Source of the DNA: Sipunculus nudus | Lineage: Eukaryota > Annelida > Sipuncula > Golfingiida > Sipunculidae | NCBI GenBank assembly: GCA_026874595.1 | Contig: CM049311.1 | Span: 52,891,676 to 52,955,675 of the forward strand | DNA: 64,000 bases | Direction: 5' to 3' | Shown: positions 1 through 13,322 of the stretch, piece after piece | Position numbering within the stretch: the stretch's first letter is position 1 | Layout: each line of letters starts with the position of its first letter | Translations under genes and position numbers: made by a program | Notes under the pieces: model-generated | The model's database searches: none | The model's input: the letters and a program-made list of their open reading frames with translations, nothing else | What the model was told of the DNA's origin: nothing

Positions 1-1667
1 TCTTCAGCTGCTGCTGTTTGCGGGCCTGTTCCAGTGCTTCCTCCTCTGCCACATTGTACTGTAAGAAAAGGTAGAGACAAACAATAACAGAGATACTAGG
101 TTCAAACCCCAGAAAACACAAAGCAAAAAGTTTAAATTATAAGCACATTGATGGTGCACTGTAATGCCTGAGAGCTTCCTTCTAATGTCCATTTAACTCA
201 TATGACTTAATATTTATTTATTATAACATTGAGATGGTAATTTTCACTGCATGGTTATCTTCATGGTGCTCCATAATTGTGAAGACTTAAAAACTTACAC
301 TGAATGATGTAAGGGGCCCTACAACCAGGTATAATCTCTCGATGCTGATGACAGTGGGTTGGCTTTTAAGCCCGCTCCATGGAATCTGAAGTTTCACACT
401 TCCTATGTAGCCTAAAAAAGAAGGAATCACACACTCACCAGGTGAAGTGTAAAAGGATTCAGATGGATATAGGTATCAAACTGATAATGAATGATATACC
501 CAAGTCAGGAGGGGAACTAGTATATTAAAACTGTTACAGACAGAAGCAATGCCCAGTTTGGTCTTGAAGTACCAGGAACAATGCCAGGTATTTCCTAAGA
601 GGGTGTAATTTTTAATAAATCCTTAGTATCTGCCATTATTTTGCAAAGAGTCTATCAATAATCATGGAGCCATCTATCAGAAACTACAACAGTGAACTTG
701 GCCTGTGTCAACTTGGTCCATGGAAAACCTGTCCCAAACAAACCCAGCCTAAGTCCCAAGAACCAATCCCATGCAAGAACGGATAATAGTCTTGCTGTTA
801 TAATACAATAAGTGCAAATTACAGAGTAACACTAATACCCTGGAATAGGCCCCAATAAATTTGAAAAATCCTGGTGTTTCTCATAAATTTCTCATAATAC
901 ATTTGTTATTTAAAATACAGTTTCATCGGCAATGCCTAGGATATGTGAAAAATTTGTGTTTGGACATATTCATTTTACAAGGATTACAAAGCAGACATTC
1001 AGGGTGATACAATGTTCTCATGTGATGTACTCACCTGTCCTGACCTCTAGTGGTAGATCCAGGTACTTCAAGGCATCCTTCTTTATTGGAAGGTTTTCAA
1101 GATTAACCTCTCCTGGGAAACACAGGTAAAATATTGATCAGACAACATATTTTCTAATGTATCTTTAAATTATGTTACTGTAGATAATCATTTAAATAGC
1201 TTTAATTAACACCAAAGCTGTGAAACTGTCACTGTTACATTTCTATTTTGTGTACTGTAGTCACAACTATAATTTATCACAAAGCTATTTCATAAACTGC
1301 AACAATACCCAGCTGCAAAGGGACTAAGATCATAATACATTGCTGTCTCATTATAAAATATAATTTAGTATTATCTGGTATGATGGAATATACTATTGTT
1401 TTGTTCATATAAAAACTTGTAAAAAATTAGAACATATTTACAACTCTTTCAACTTTCTTGGAAAATGTTTAAAGAAAGAATTGTGTAACCCATATAAAAT
1501 TATATCATTGAAGATTTTTATGATAGTCTTTCCCATAAAATGTTATCATAGTGACTATTAAAGCACTCACCCTGTACAATTCCTATGGACAGCTGATCTG
1601 TGTTCAAGTCCTCTACATATTCCCCCAGGTACGTGTTGAGCACCCAGGCAGCAAAACTCTCTAACAT
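1..1667 (-). CDS. VPS13D: VPS13D N-terminal coding exons (chorein domain), partial
   Basis: Four exons read on the minus strand: 1571-1667, 1035-1112, 299-411 and 1-58, the last running off the window. Donors are GTGAGT, GTGAGT and GTAAGT; acceptors are CCCAG, TTTTTTAG and TTCTTACAG, and codon phases agree at every junction. The product starts [17 protein letters not shown] and includes [26 protein letters not shown] and GSVKLQIPW, then a charged helix with [13 protein letters not shown]. This is the chorein/VPS13 N-terminus, and the details (MLE start, [17 protein letters not shown]) fit VPS13D rather than VPS13A/B/C. VPS13 proteins are bridge-like lipid transporters at membrane contact sites; VPS13D works in mitochondrial and peroxisomal maintenance (family knowledge). 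Only about 115 residues of a protein usually above 4000 are present. The start is the ATG matching the family's own start. No disruption is seen. Confidence 0.93.
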
Positions 1668-1702
1668 CTTGCTGACTGTTCAGCTGATGACTATGTGATG
1701 CT
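1668..1702 (-). other. VPS13D: VPS13D 5' UTR segment with upstream splice acceptor
   Basis: Reading on the minus strand, a pyrimidine-rich tract ending CATTACAG (AG at 1704-1703) precedes 35 bases of leader and then the VPS13D ATG at 1667. This suggests that a non-coding first exon lies further upstream, at higher coordinates. I could not locate it. The acceptor is inferred from consensus only. Confidence 0.5.
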
Positions 1703-4000
1703 CTGTAATGAAATAAAAGCAAGTGACCCACATGTCATGATGCTCAGCTGACTAGCATGAGATTATAGCCCAACATGTTCAATAAGAATTTCATCATCTG
1801 AAAACCGAATTGTGATAAACTTCAGATTGGATCTTAGATCAAAGTCAATAGGGTTCTTCCTTCATTGATATGTGAAGACTGAATCAAAAAAGTGAAAACA
1901 CTGACTTATCTATACAGGTGGAATGAGAGGAGAATAAGAACTGGTTTGACCAGTTTTTTTTCAAATTATGCATGCTGACTGAGATATATATCAAGAAAAC
2001 TAAATATTTTTTTTCCCTGCAAAAACATGCAGAGTTCAACCCCCTCAGCCTTAAGCTGCTGCAGAAACAGCCCATGACCAATAAGCAAAGCAAGAAAAAT
2101 GACAATCCAGGCATTATTTAGTGTGAGATACTGTAGCTTCTGTATCAAATATTTAATTGTTCTTGGGTGCACAATCAAGCCCCATAACTCAGAGAGTACA
2201 GGTCACAGTGATCTAATTTCAAGTGTCCCAGGATATTTTTTATGGACCTCTCTGGATGTCAAGTAAGAAGAATCCAGATTCAGCGGTTACAATTTGTGCC
2301 CTGTTAACGGACCAACGACAGACAAAGAGTGATCGCTATGTAGCAAAGATCACTTTCAATACATCTGATTATTTATAATGAAAAGGTTGTAAATACACAT
2401 TTTCTGTAAAATCTAACAGCAAATGTCAGGGTTGGTTTTCTGTCAGGCAGAAAGGTATTTCTCCCCTGCAAATGGCCGAAATTAGGCAGGAAATCTTTTC
2501 TGAAAATGCAGATAAGGAATAGAAAGTATTAAATAAACCTATGGGGCTTATTTTTCATCAGCTTAATCATTTAATAGTAATTGTAACTTTTTAATAAACA
2601 CTTGCATGTAATTCCTGCCTTAAATCAAGCATTTCTGAAAATATATGGAAATGTTATGTATTTGTTTCATCAGTCAATGTCCAGGTATGGGGTAATAATA
2701 CTTACATGTTGTAGTAAAAGATGACCGTTTTTCAAAGAAATAGTAATGACAAAATCCAGCTGCAATAATAAGAGTAAGAGAAGGTAAAATAAAAGGGTAA
2801 TGTTATTAATTTCAATTTATTTCATGTTCTGGTCCAGTGGTTGCCTGGGATGTGTCTATATTACTGCAGTAAGCATGGGCCAGCTGTTATCTTTGGATGA
2901 TGACAAATGGTGCTTAATAACTTATGGGGAACTTTACTAGACATGTTTCAGCCCAGAGATAGCCATGCAGCTTAACTATCTAGACTTATCTGACCTTTGA
3001 TGACTTGATCATTGATAAACCCAGGAACAGGGGTGCTGGTCAAGCATTAATCATACACCAATGATCAGACCTACACATGGAAATGAAAAACATTATGGGG
3101 TTGTTATCACCACTTAAAAAGTATATATTGTTTTGTATTTCTATGTTAAATATTCTAAGTAAGAACTGCATTTTTCTTTCATTCTGCAGTAGATAATTAT
3201 AATCATAATAATCCCATGCATGATTATCAGATGGATGTCAACTTGAAAGAACTGGATCTATGTAGGCTCCCTTCTTTACCACCTTGGAACATGAGGGCTA
3301 ATATAGCATACTGACAGTAATCAACAGTCATCCTCAAATGAACAAGTTGTGCTCAGCTATCATTAAGAACAGTAAGATGCATGACCCTCACACTACCCAG
3401 GTTCCTGGAAGGTTTTACCAACCTTACATATAAGACTGAACAGTTATATGGATTTTATTTTAAAACAATACTGTTTAATATCTCAGTTGATTGTGTATTT
3501 GACACTTCTTAGTTTAATAGGTGTGCCATTATTTATATATTTTATCGCAGTATTCCAGATATTTCTGGCATTTATTTGGAAATAATGGCAGAAAAGTATT
3601 TCTGCCACCCTGGCAGTTGCCAGCAGAAAATATTGCAGAAATGACAATGGCAGAAACTTGCCAACCCTCGTGAATGTCAGTACTTTTGTTCATTGGATAT
3701 ATATTTGGACACATCTGTTTGTTTATATACTGGTTGTTTGTATTGATTTCATATTAAATTGGTACAGAGGAACAGAATTAATCAAAACATCATATATGGG
3801 CACCTAGCAAAAATCATATGGGTGTATGAACTAGCATGAGAGTACAGACATTTATAAAAGTATAATAAAAGGACAGATGTGGCACAATTTTGGACCTTTG
3901 TTACACTGAGAGAACTCAAATTTGCTCACAGTCATTTCCATGCCTATGAACAGCCAATTAGCTTTTAACTAATTATATAAATAGCAGAAGAAAAAAATCA
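1703..4000. other. Non-coding stretch upstream of VPS13D (probable first intron)
   Basis: No open frame with coding character. At about 2200-2345 there is a 3' fragment of the hairpin-ended repeat family seen elsewhere (text related to 'cggttacaatttgtgccctg' followed by an ACGGAC-like tract and 'aaagagtgatcgctat'). The rest is unassigned AT-rich sequence. Confidence 0.5.
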
Positions 4001-4004
4001 TTCA

Positions 4005-7000
4005 CAAGGGACCCATGGGTCACGTTGTTCAGCTGAAATTTGGAACCTTCCAGCAAATGAAAATTATATTTATTTCATATATATAAGCATTTGATAAGCT
4101 AGGAGGAAAAGGCCCTGCTAAAATGAAACCCTGTAAATTATAGGATAATAGACATGAGCCAAAGTATAATAATAAACATTAATTTATTAACTGAAATAAA
4201 ATTGAATATGCATGGATTTCACTGGAATTCAAACTTTGGCAAGATATTTTATTGATAATAACATTTCTGATGATTTTTTTCAAAATCCTTCATATTCTTC
4301 AAGTTACCGCGTGACACCAACAAAGTAGCCGGGTATCGATATCATCTTAAGTAATTACTTATGGAGAGTTCCATGAAAAATCCATCAAAGCCCGACACTA
4401 AAAGTTAAATGTCAATATTAGATACTAATATTTTATCACTTTTGAATATTAGGATTCAAATCCTGAAAATTGTTTTGTAAGAGAGAAGAGAGAGAAATAG
4501 AGAGAGAGAAAGGCTCCATGTGTTAGTTACTGAAGACAGCTTAACCCAGCTCACCTAAACAGCACCAGCTGGTCAGGACTGAAGTCATACCATAAAATTC
4601 CAAGGAGCTGAGGGCTAGCTGCATACCACTTCTTGTCTAGCCTGATGTAAACAATACTTGTCATGGTGCTTTAAAACTTGAATAAAACCTACAGTTTTTA
4701 ATCAACTGGTTTCAAATTCCAGATTGTAACAGATGAAATGCTTATATCTGCATTCTGTGAAAATCAAATCCACAGCAGTTACACAAAAACAACTTGCCAT
4801 GGTCAAATTTGGTCAAAATTTAAGGTACTGATTTTATATTTATGCTAATAACTTAAACAGGTGGCCCATGAGCCATGACACTCAGCTTAATTTGACTGGG
4901 TGCTCATTACTTTTATTATTGTTATATATTGTCTGTGAGAATAGCCTATGACTAATGAAACTGTGTTGAATAATGGACAGAAAATAAAAATTTCAGGATT
5001 CAAAGGAGACCTGCCCAGTAATCCCCTGAATTTCCAAATACAGGGTTCCAAGGAAAATGGATACCCGGTCTGTCTGGGAGCTCAAAATTATGTTTCTGGT
5101 CCATAGCTAGCAGAATATAGGTCCCCATGATCCAATTGCAGGTGTCAAAGGAGAATTGCGGAGAACTTCCTCAATGTCATGTTAGAAGAGTCTAATGGAT
5201 ACAATTTTTGCCCTGTCTGACTGCTAAAAATCATGTTTCTGGTCAGAAGCTTGCAGAATATAGGTCACCATGACCTATTTTCAGGTTTCAAAGGTGGTTT
5301 GCCTAGGACCTCCTAGGATGTTGCGTAAGAAGATTCAAGGCCTATTGGATACAATTTGTGCCCAGTTTGACTGTCTGGTTGCTCATATGACATCTTTTCC
5401 TAAAGGTAAAAAAAAAAGGTCATGGTGACCTAATTTTAATTTTCCAAGGACATTTGCCAAGGATGTCTCAGAATGTTACATTAATAGATTCTACGCCAAA
5501 CATAAACAATGTTAGCTCTCTGGGTGCTCAAAATCCTGTTTTCCACCTGTAGGTCACAAAATATAGGTCATCATGACCTAAATTCAGGTTTCAAAGGAGA
5601 TATTGTGTTAGAAGATCATATGACGAATGCGTAATATATTTGCCTTTTCTGTCTGGGTGCTCGAAACCATTTTTCAGCCTAAAAGTCACAGAATATGGGT
5701 CACCATGACCTAATTTCAAATTTCCTAGGACATTTGACTTGGACCTCCCTCAATGTTACAATAGAAGATGATTCTAGTCCTAATAAATACATTTTGTGCC
5801 CTGTGTGACTGTCTGGGTGCTTATATGATTTCTTTTCCTATAGGTCGCAAAATATAGGTCATGGTGACCTAATTTCAGTTAACCATGGACCTCTGCCATG
5901 GACGTTTTAGAAAATTACATAAGAAGATTCTAGGCCTAACAAATATAATGTGTGCCCTGCCTGACTTTCTGGATGCTCAAAATCCTGTTTTCGGCCTTAG
6001 GTCACAAAATGTAGGTCACCATGACCTAATTTCAAGTTTCCAAGGAGATTTGCCTAGAACCTCCCAGGATGATGCATTAAAAGATTCTAGGCAACAGAAA
6101 AAATTCCCTCAATGTCATGTTAGAAGAGTCTAGCGCTAATGGATACAATTTCTGACTGCTCAAAATCATGTTTCTGGTCAGTAGCTTGCAGAATACAGGT
6201 CAACATGGTGGTTCACCTAGAACCTCCCAGGATGTTGCGTTAAAAGATTTCTAGGCCTAACAGAAATAATTTGTGCCCATCTGACATTCAGGGTACTTAA
6301 AATCATGTTTTGGCCCATAGGTCACAAAATATAGGTCACCATGACCTAATTTTAGGTTTCCAAGGAGTTTTCTTAGAACCTCCCAGGATATTGTGTGAGA
6401 AGATTCTAGGCCTAACAGATAGGATTTGTGGCCATCTGATATTCAGAGTATTTATACAACATCTTTTTCCTATAGGTGACAGAATATAGGTCATGGTGAC
6501 CTAATTTCAGGTTTCCGAGAACAATTGCCTCAGACCTCCCTAAAAATGCCACGTATGAGGTTTCTAGGCCTAATGGATACAAATTGTGCCCTATCTGACT
6601 GTCTGGGTGCTCAAAATCATGTTTTTGGCCTGTAGGTCACAAAATATAGGTCAACATGACCTAATTTCAGGTTTCCAAGGAGATTTGCCAAAAACTCCCA
6701 GGATATTGTGTCAGAAGATTCTAGGCCTCACAGACACAATATGTCCCTATCTGACATTAAGGGTGCTCATATGAAATCTTTTCCCTATAGGTCGCAGAAT
6801 AAAAGTCACAGTGACCCAATATCACGTTTCAAAGGATAACAATCGGATTACAAAAGAACCTGAAAATGTGTTTTGTAATATTACTTATAATGAAATATAA
6901 CAAAAATAACAATTCATTACATATCCAGTTAAAAAGATGCAGGTACAAACACTTTGTAACCCTATTGTTATAATGCAAGAAGTCAAGTGAACGTGGGAGC

Positions 7001-7895
7001 CGGCATGCTACACACGACATCCCGTTTTTCGTGCATACCTCAAAAACGTCAACAAATATCCACGTGCATACCCATTGAGCCCGAAACTTTTATCATCAGT
7101 GCACCTGAACCGAAAGTTGGCACTGTATAACCCTCTATATACCCGTAAAGACACTATTTATACGACAGGTGCCTGTGGTCAGGGGCCCTGACTGCATCAC
7201 TCAGTAAAAAGTTTGACTCCAGAACAGTTTTCAGGGCAAGGGCTTTGATTGCCTCATCCTAGTCATGAATGAAAGTTCACATGAACATCTACTAGGACAC
7301 AGTAGTAGGACTCATGACCATTGGGTCTTATGACGCCATCACCCTGATAAATAGTAATTTACTGGTCTAATCAAGAATGGCCTCCCCTCTGATACCCTGC
7401 CTTACAAGAGGCATACTGGAGGTACTCAAGGTAGCAGGGCACTCATCATGAAACCCAGAGGTTCCTGATAATAAAATTCCCTTGGCAAATTAAACTATGT
7501 GCCAAACTAACATGGTGTCATGATCAACTGAAAACTGCATGATGCCAGTCAACAGGATATCATGCATTTCTAATACCTTAAACCTTCAAGAATCCAAGCA
7601 AAGCCCTGTGACTGCATCACCTCAGCCAATTTGGTAGTTTTATAGATTTTAAGTAAAATTTTTAAACAAAAAAGGTTTTAGGCACTTTTGGTGCCTAAAA
7701 CCTGTTTTAGGCGGGGCAGTTTTAACCAGGTTATAACCTTTGGTTTAAACCTTCCTGCCTAAAACTTGCCAACCCTGTTCACAGGTCTCATGGTTTCAAA
7801 ACATGCCCTGTTAACTGGGCCAGGACGGAAAGACAAGGGACAATGGACCAAGACTAGCCGAGATGATTTATAGTCAGCTGAGCTAAAAACGCTTA
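4005..7895 (+). repeat. Composite of hairpin-ended dispersed repeat copies
   Basis: The left end at about 4008 carries the palindrome GACCCATGGGTC followed by 'acgttgttcagctga', a 5' signature shared with copies at 11531 and 13526. A second related 5' start lies near 4859. The right end near 7855-7890 has the 3' signature 'agtcagctgagctaaaa' after a GGACGG/GACAA-rich tract. Between them are the tandem modules described separately and a block at 4600-4860 that recurs near 14800 and 15400. No open reading frame is visible. Confidence 0.6.
5000..6845. repeat. Tandem array of ~130-185 bp modules carrying AGGTCAnnnTGACCT palindromes
   Basis: About eleven diverged modules share the order: bipartite AGGTCA palindrome, 'aatttcaggtttccaagga', 'cctcccaggat', 'agaagattctaggcctaa', 'tttgtgcccT', 'tctgggtgctcaaaatcatgtttt', 'taggtcacaaaatat'. 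Perfect AGGTCA-n3-TGACCT sits at 5262, 5417, 5565, 5856, 6013, 6333, 6488 and 6648; GGGTCA-n3-TGACCT is at 5697 and a decayed copy at 6803. Spacing is mostly 155-160 bp. Two short reading frames across it are incidental. The palindrome equals the consensus estrogen-type nuclear receptor element; whether anything binds here is unknown. Confidence 0.8.
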
Positions 7896-8643
7896 ACTCA
7901 CACAATGGATACTTGGATAATTTTTTTTCTACTCTTGATGAGTAACATGTTATACAGAATCATTCGAGCAAATGAAAAGTAAAGCTTATGTGTTTTATTA
8001 TTAGATATTTAAAAGGTGACTTATACAAATATAGTTTCAACCACCCAAAGAATTTGATCAACAGCTATCATACCTAAAATCAGAACCCCCCCCCCCCCCA
8101 GTTGATGATTTTATTTTGAAACAAGACATGTGGACACTGGGTCAATTTAGATCTTTTAATACCAATCAAATCCCAATTTAAGAATTTTTTTGAAACTTCA
8201 ATTCAAATTCAGTTTTGAGTTAGAAAAAATATCAATTCTAACTTGAAATTTGAAATGAAATCATTTTATTACATTAACAATTAAAACATTACAATCTTTA
8301 GATCACATGACATTCCTTTGGCAAATATGCTGACCAAAACACAAATTTTGTTACATGAGCTAAGCATTTCTGAAAATTAGCAGCTGCAAAATATCTTGAC
8401 TTCACATTTAATACACTACTTTCAATTTTTTAAATGGTTCTGCTCAAGATGCTCAAGGTATGTAGGAACTAAACAAATGATTATCAATTCCAATTAATTT
8501 CATTTTTTTTTATTTCTGTTAATTAAATTCAACTCCAATCAAAACAAAATTTCCCTTCAAAGTTCAATAACAATTAATTTAAAATTCAAAACAGAGTTGC
8601 CACCAAGACTGAGCAGTTACTCAAGACTTATTATTATATATAT
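6846..8643. other. AT-rich non-coding stretch
   Basis: No coding frame. It contains the tail of the composite repeat (to about 7895), a self-similar 'ttttaggcacttttggtgcctaaaacc' palindromic patch near 7675-7705, and a C12 run near 8088. Nothing else could be assigned. Confidence 0.5.
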
Positions 8644-10798
8644 GTCAGAGACGAGATTGAAATCCAGGCGGATTTTAAATTCGCCTAGACGAGATTGCGA
8701 TTGTGATCTCGCCTAGGCGAGATTGCAATTGTGATCTCGGCTAGACGGATTTTAAATTCGCCTAGACAAGATCACAATCGCAATCTCCATCATGGAGCAG
8801 GCCAGGATTTTAATCTCGCCTAGGCGAGTTTAAAATCTGTCTGGTGTCATCCAGGCGAGTTTAAAATCTGCCTGATATCACTTGGGCGAGTTTAAAATCT
8901 GCCTAGGCGAGATTAAAATAGTGATCTGATCTTATTTCCCAATAAATTATGCATTGTAATTGACTTAGGAAAGATGTTTTCAGTCAGATTTTCAATATTT
9001 TAACACTGAATGGTTATGTATAGTTCACAAGTTATATTTTTATTAATATTTACAGAATATTATATTATTAATGTAATAATTAACATTAATTTTTTAAATG
9101 GAATATTTTAGATTATATATTTTTTATTAATATGGTTATGTATAGTTCACAAGTAATATATATTTAATAATATTTACAGAATATTATAATATTTATGTTA
9201 TAATTAACATTAATTTTTTTTTTATATTTTTATTTATAAACTAGGTAATAAGAAACTTACATTGGTATTGTAAATGGCATATTCAAATGATATATGATGT
9301 GGGCTGCTGCTGATTATTTACATAATAATTTTGTTGTCAATATTAATTTGAAGGGAAACTGGTATTAGTAATATTAGTAATGTAGTATTTTAAAAAGACA
9401 AAAGGAACATAGCTCATTTATTTTTTATCAATATAATTCAATGCATGTTCACATGCATAAATGATCTATTACTCTATGAATCTAGAAATCATATTTTTTC
9501 TGATATGATATAATACTGTCCAAAAAAAGGCAGTTATCTTGTAACACAGTCTACATAAATATTGAAGCTTCACAAAATGCCTCACAAAACATTAAAAAAA
9601 AGATCAGAAGAATATTATATACATTATAAGAAAAGACTAAATAAGACAAAGAAATATTCACATGCATACATCTGTGTATCAACTTTTACCTTTTCTCATA
9701 TGATGTTTAATTACCAGAAAAAAAGATGGTGTATCAAAGTTCATCATAAATACTGATACCCTGCATATTTTGTACCATAAGTGTACATGTTTTGACTGTT
9801 GAGTGTTGAATACCTGGGTGAAAAGAAACATTTGAACTAGATCAACCAACTCATTTGTTCTGTTTGTCCTGTAAGAACTATCAAATAGGATGATTGTTTA
9901 TGTTAATGTGTAATATACTCATTAAATAGTGAAGTAATAGCTATCTAGACTAATCTATCTATCTGTCTATCTATCAATCTAGGATTGATTCAATATGCAA
10001 GTGGATGACTTTTTCCCCCAGATTTGCTCTTCATAATATCTCATAAGTGTGCTTCAATATACCTCTTGTTACTCTCTAATTGCCATATATTTAAATACAA
10101 TTACAAATTATTTTTTTGTAAAAATTATTAGTGATATTTACAAACACAAGGTTGTAAAGAAAACTGGAGAAAAAAATAAAGATTAATAAATGTTTTGCAA
10201 ATAATCGGTATGATAAGGATGCTGTAGACCACATGAAACACATCAAAGGTGCAAATAATAATCAAATATCTATTTCATAATTCTGTTTCCATAATTAATG
10301 TTAATTATCACATGAATAACTATTACATTACTGTAAAAAAGTTAATTATTACATTAATACTATAATATTCTGTAAATATTAATAAATATATTACCTTTTA
10401 ACTATATATAACCATTCAGTGTTAAAATATTGAAAATCCGACAGAAAACATCTTTCATATGTCAATTGCAATGCTTAATATATTAGGAAATTAGAACAGA
10501 TCACTATTTTAATCTCGCCTAGGCAGATTTTAAACTCGCCTAAGTAATATCAGGCAGATTTTAAACTCGCCTGGATGACACCAGACGGATTTTAAACTCG
10601 CCTAGGCGAGATTAAAATCCTGGCCTGCTCCATGATGGATTTTAATCTCGCCTAGGCGAGATCGCGATTGTGATCTTGTCTAGGCAAGTTTAAAATCCGT
10701 CTAGCCGAGATCACAATTGCAATCTCGCCTAGGCGAGATCACAATCGCAATCTCGTCTGGGCGAATTTAAAATCCGCCTGGATTTTAATCTCGTCTCT

Positions 10799-10801
<3 letters not shown>
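8644..10801. mobile_element. Non-autonomous DNA element with ~450 bp inverted terminal arms
   Basis: The left arm starts GTCAGAGACGAGATT at 8644 and the right arm ends with its reverse complement, TCTCGTCTCTGAC, at 10801. The arms match inversely for about 450 bp (8644 to about 9092 and about 10340 to 10801), including non-palindromic inner sequence such as 'ttcaatattttaacactgaa'. Each outer arm is packed with smaller palindromes, notably the 14 bp CTCGCCTAGGCGAG (two in the left arm, three in the right). TA dinucleotides flank both ends, so the target was probably TA-rich. The 1.2 kb core is very AT-rich and codes nothing recognisable (one 64-codon frame at 9562 looks random). The architecture resembles foldback or Mutator-like long-TIR elements; the superfamily is not assignable by eye. 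Confidence 0.85.

Positions 10802-10846
<45 letters not shown>
10802..10846. repeat. (TA)n microsatellite
   Basis: An uninterrupted TA run directly abuts the right end of the inverted-arm element. Confidence 0.95.
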
Positions 10847-10849
<3 letters not shown>

Positions 10850-11529
10850 GACCTGTGTATACTCACAAGCAGCCTTATTGCTGTTCTCCTGTACCATTAG
10901 CCCTGGAATAATTTGATCATGAGCTACATCCTGTATATAAATTGACAGGAGAGGTATGTAACTGTGTCTGAGACAATTCATCAGAAGAGCTCAGGCTGAT
11001 TTTTCAGACAATCTTGTATTAGTTAACAAATTTATTAAACATACAGGTAGATTTACAAGCAGTCCGATTTATAAGGAAAGCTAAATTCCACACGTGGCAA
11101 GTAATATTATAAGAAAGTACATAAACATATGCAACTATTTTAAGTTATTATTTTATTTCCTTATCAAAGTCTTCAATATTGCTTGTGCTTTCACTGTTGT
11201 CTGAGTAAGCTATTTAGTTCAGATAAAACTTTTGCCAAATGACACAAACTTGTGACCTTTATTATGTCAAATGTGCAAGCATCACCAAAATCGGAAGATT
11301 AATCAAACAAAGAGTGCTTTCAGCGGACAAATCTGCTGTTCTTCAAAATTAAATCCATAGAGTCATTCTGTAAGTACATTTACTTACTTCATGAATACAT
11401 GCATAAATTATCATGATAAGTGAGTCATCAGGCTGTCTTATGTGACAGTTTGTGATTTTAAAGCCAATGGAGTACAGTGAGAATAAATTTGAAGCATGTT
11501 CAGAATCTGGTCTGCATTTTGAAACATAA

Positions 11530-12790
11530 ACAAGTGACCCATGGGTCATGAAACTCAGCTGACTGGGAAGAGATTCGCAAAAGGAAATTTTATCATCTGA
11601 ATGGTAGTATATACCCATTCAACTGAAGCATCAAACAGATTAACCAACAGGCCAAAACTGTGTCTGTATTTATATATCTCAAAAATAGAGAAAAAATGCG
11701 TAAAAAATACAAGTGGCTCCACCAGTCTGCAGAAACTAATAAAAAGACTTAATGGTCAATATGCATGCAAGGAATCATGGTGATCTCTGCATTAGTTGTT
11801 ACAACTTGTGCCATGTAAACAGATGACAGCATCCTTAAAGGTCTAAAAATTGAGAAAAAAATTCGAAAAATTGAATAAAATATAGGTGGAACCACCAGTC
11901 TGCAGAAACTGATGAAACACTCCATAAACAATATCCATCCAAAGAATCATGGTGATCTCTGCATTAGATGTTCAGATACTTCAGCTTTTGTATCAAATTG
12001 TTCATTATTCTGAGGGATACTTCGGAGTCCTATAGCTTGAAGGATATGGGAAACAGAGACCTAATTTCAGGTTTCCACAGACATGCCTCCTTGCATGACA
12101 AGAATGCAGATTCTAGGTCCAGTTGTTATGATTTGTACCCTGTTGTACCTCATGATCAATATGTATGCCATAAATCATGACCATCAGTGTTGTAGTTATT
12201 GAGATACTGCAGTTTTTGTATCAAATTTTCCATTATTCTGAGCTGTACTTTGGAGTGCCATTGCTCAAAGGATATGGGTAACAGAGACCTAATTTTCGGT
12301 TTCCATGGAGACTTTTCATGGGTCTCCCCGTGTATCAAGAATGAAGATTCTAGGTCCAGTCTTTACGATTTGTGCCCTGTTAACAGATGTTCACATTTTT
12401 AAAGGTCTCAAAAATAGAGAAAAAAATCTGTAAAAAATCGAAAAATACAGGTGGCGCCATCAGTCTGCAGGAACTGATGGAACATCTTATGATCAATATG
12501 TATGCCAAAAATCATGACCATCAGTGATGTAGTTAACGAGATATTGAAGTTTTTGTATGAAATTTTTTACTATTCTGGGGTGTACTTTGGGGCCCAATAG
12601 CTCAAAGGATATGGGTAACAGAGACCTAATTTCTGGTTTCCAAGGAGATTTTTCATCGACCTCTCAGAATGTCAAGTTACAAGATTGTAAGTCCTGCGGT
12701 TACGATTTGTGCCAGGTTAACGGACAGACAGACGACGGACAAAGAGTGATCGCTATAGCTCAGCATGACTGAAAGTTAGCTGAGCTAAAA
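11530..12790 (+). repeat. Full-length hairpin-ended dispersed repeat
   Basis: Starts with the palindromic signature GACCCATGGGTC at 11538 followed by 'tgaaactcagctga', and ends near 12755-12788 with GACAGACGACGGACAAAG, 'gatcgctatagctcag' and 'agttagctgagctaaaa'. Three internal modules of roughly 330-350 bp recur (near 11640-11960, 11960-12190 and 12190-12560), each with 'tctgcagaaactgatg', 'atcatg..gatctctgcatt' and 'atgggaaacagagacctaa'. No coding frame. Confidence 0.75.
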
Positions 12791-13322
12791 ATAAAGACAT
12801 TTTCTTGGCTTATTTATTCATATTAATTTACTGTGTACTCTAACAGATGTCTCTGCCTTCCTAATATGATTTGTCAATGAATGTAAAAAAATTAACACAT
12901 TCTGGATTTGAAACCACAATTTTAAGATGAAGTGTAACACATGGACTTAACAGAGCCATGATGTGATTACAAATGGGTGGCTTTAGGTTTCTTAATGTCT
13001 AATGGGCCAAATCTCAAACAGATTTGCAGACAATTTATTTTGTGTTGTATATGAGTGCCAGATTTATATGAAAGAGTTCAGTTTGAGATTTCCTTTGCAA
13101 GTTAAGAGGAATAAGGATGGTAATATATGAACTCTTTAATAGTCAAGTCTTATCAGGAAGTAGAATATTTAACAAGTTAATATAAATAATTATTTCAATT
13201 TGTTTTTCGTTTAAAAAAAACATGTCACTTTTGTTTTTGCTTTTCATACTAAATACTTGTGATACTCAAGGATTTAAGGCTTTTTTCTCAATATTTTCCC
13301 AGTTGTCATTTTTCATTTTTAA
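12791..13322. other. AT-rich non-coding stretch
   Basis: I see no gene, RNA gene or clear repeat here. Confidence 0.4.

Noticed and set aside
8644-10801. CRISPR-like array (regular palindromic units in the arms)
   Set aside because: Units are inverted between two arms, spacing is irregular, no constant repeat/unique spacer pattern, and the genome is eukaryotic.
10739-10981. Frames encoding runs of alternating Tyr-Ile
   Set aside because: Products of (TA)n microsatellites, here and at 24.3, 28.4, 30.2, 45.6 and 52.0 kb.
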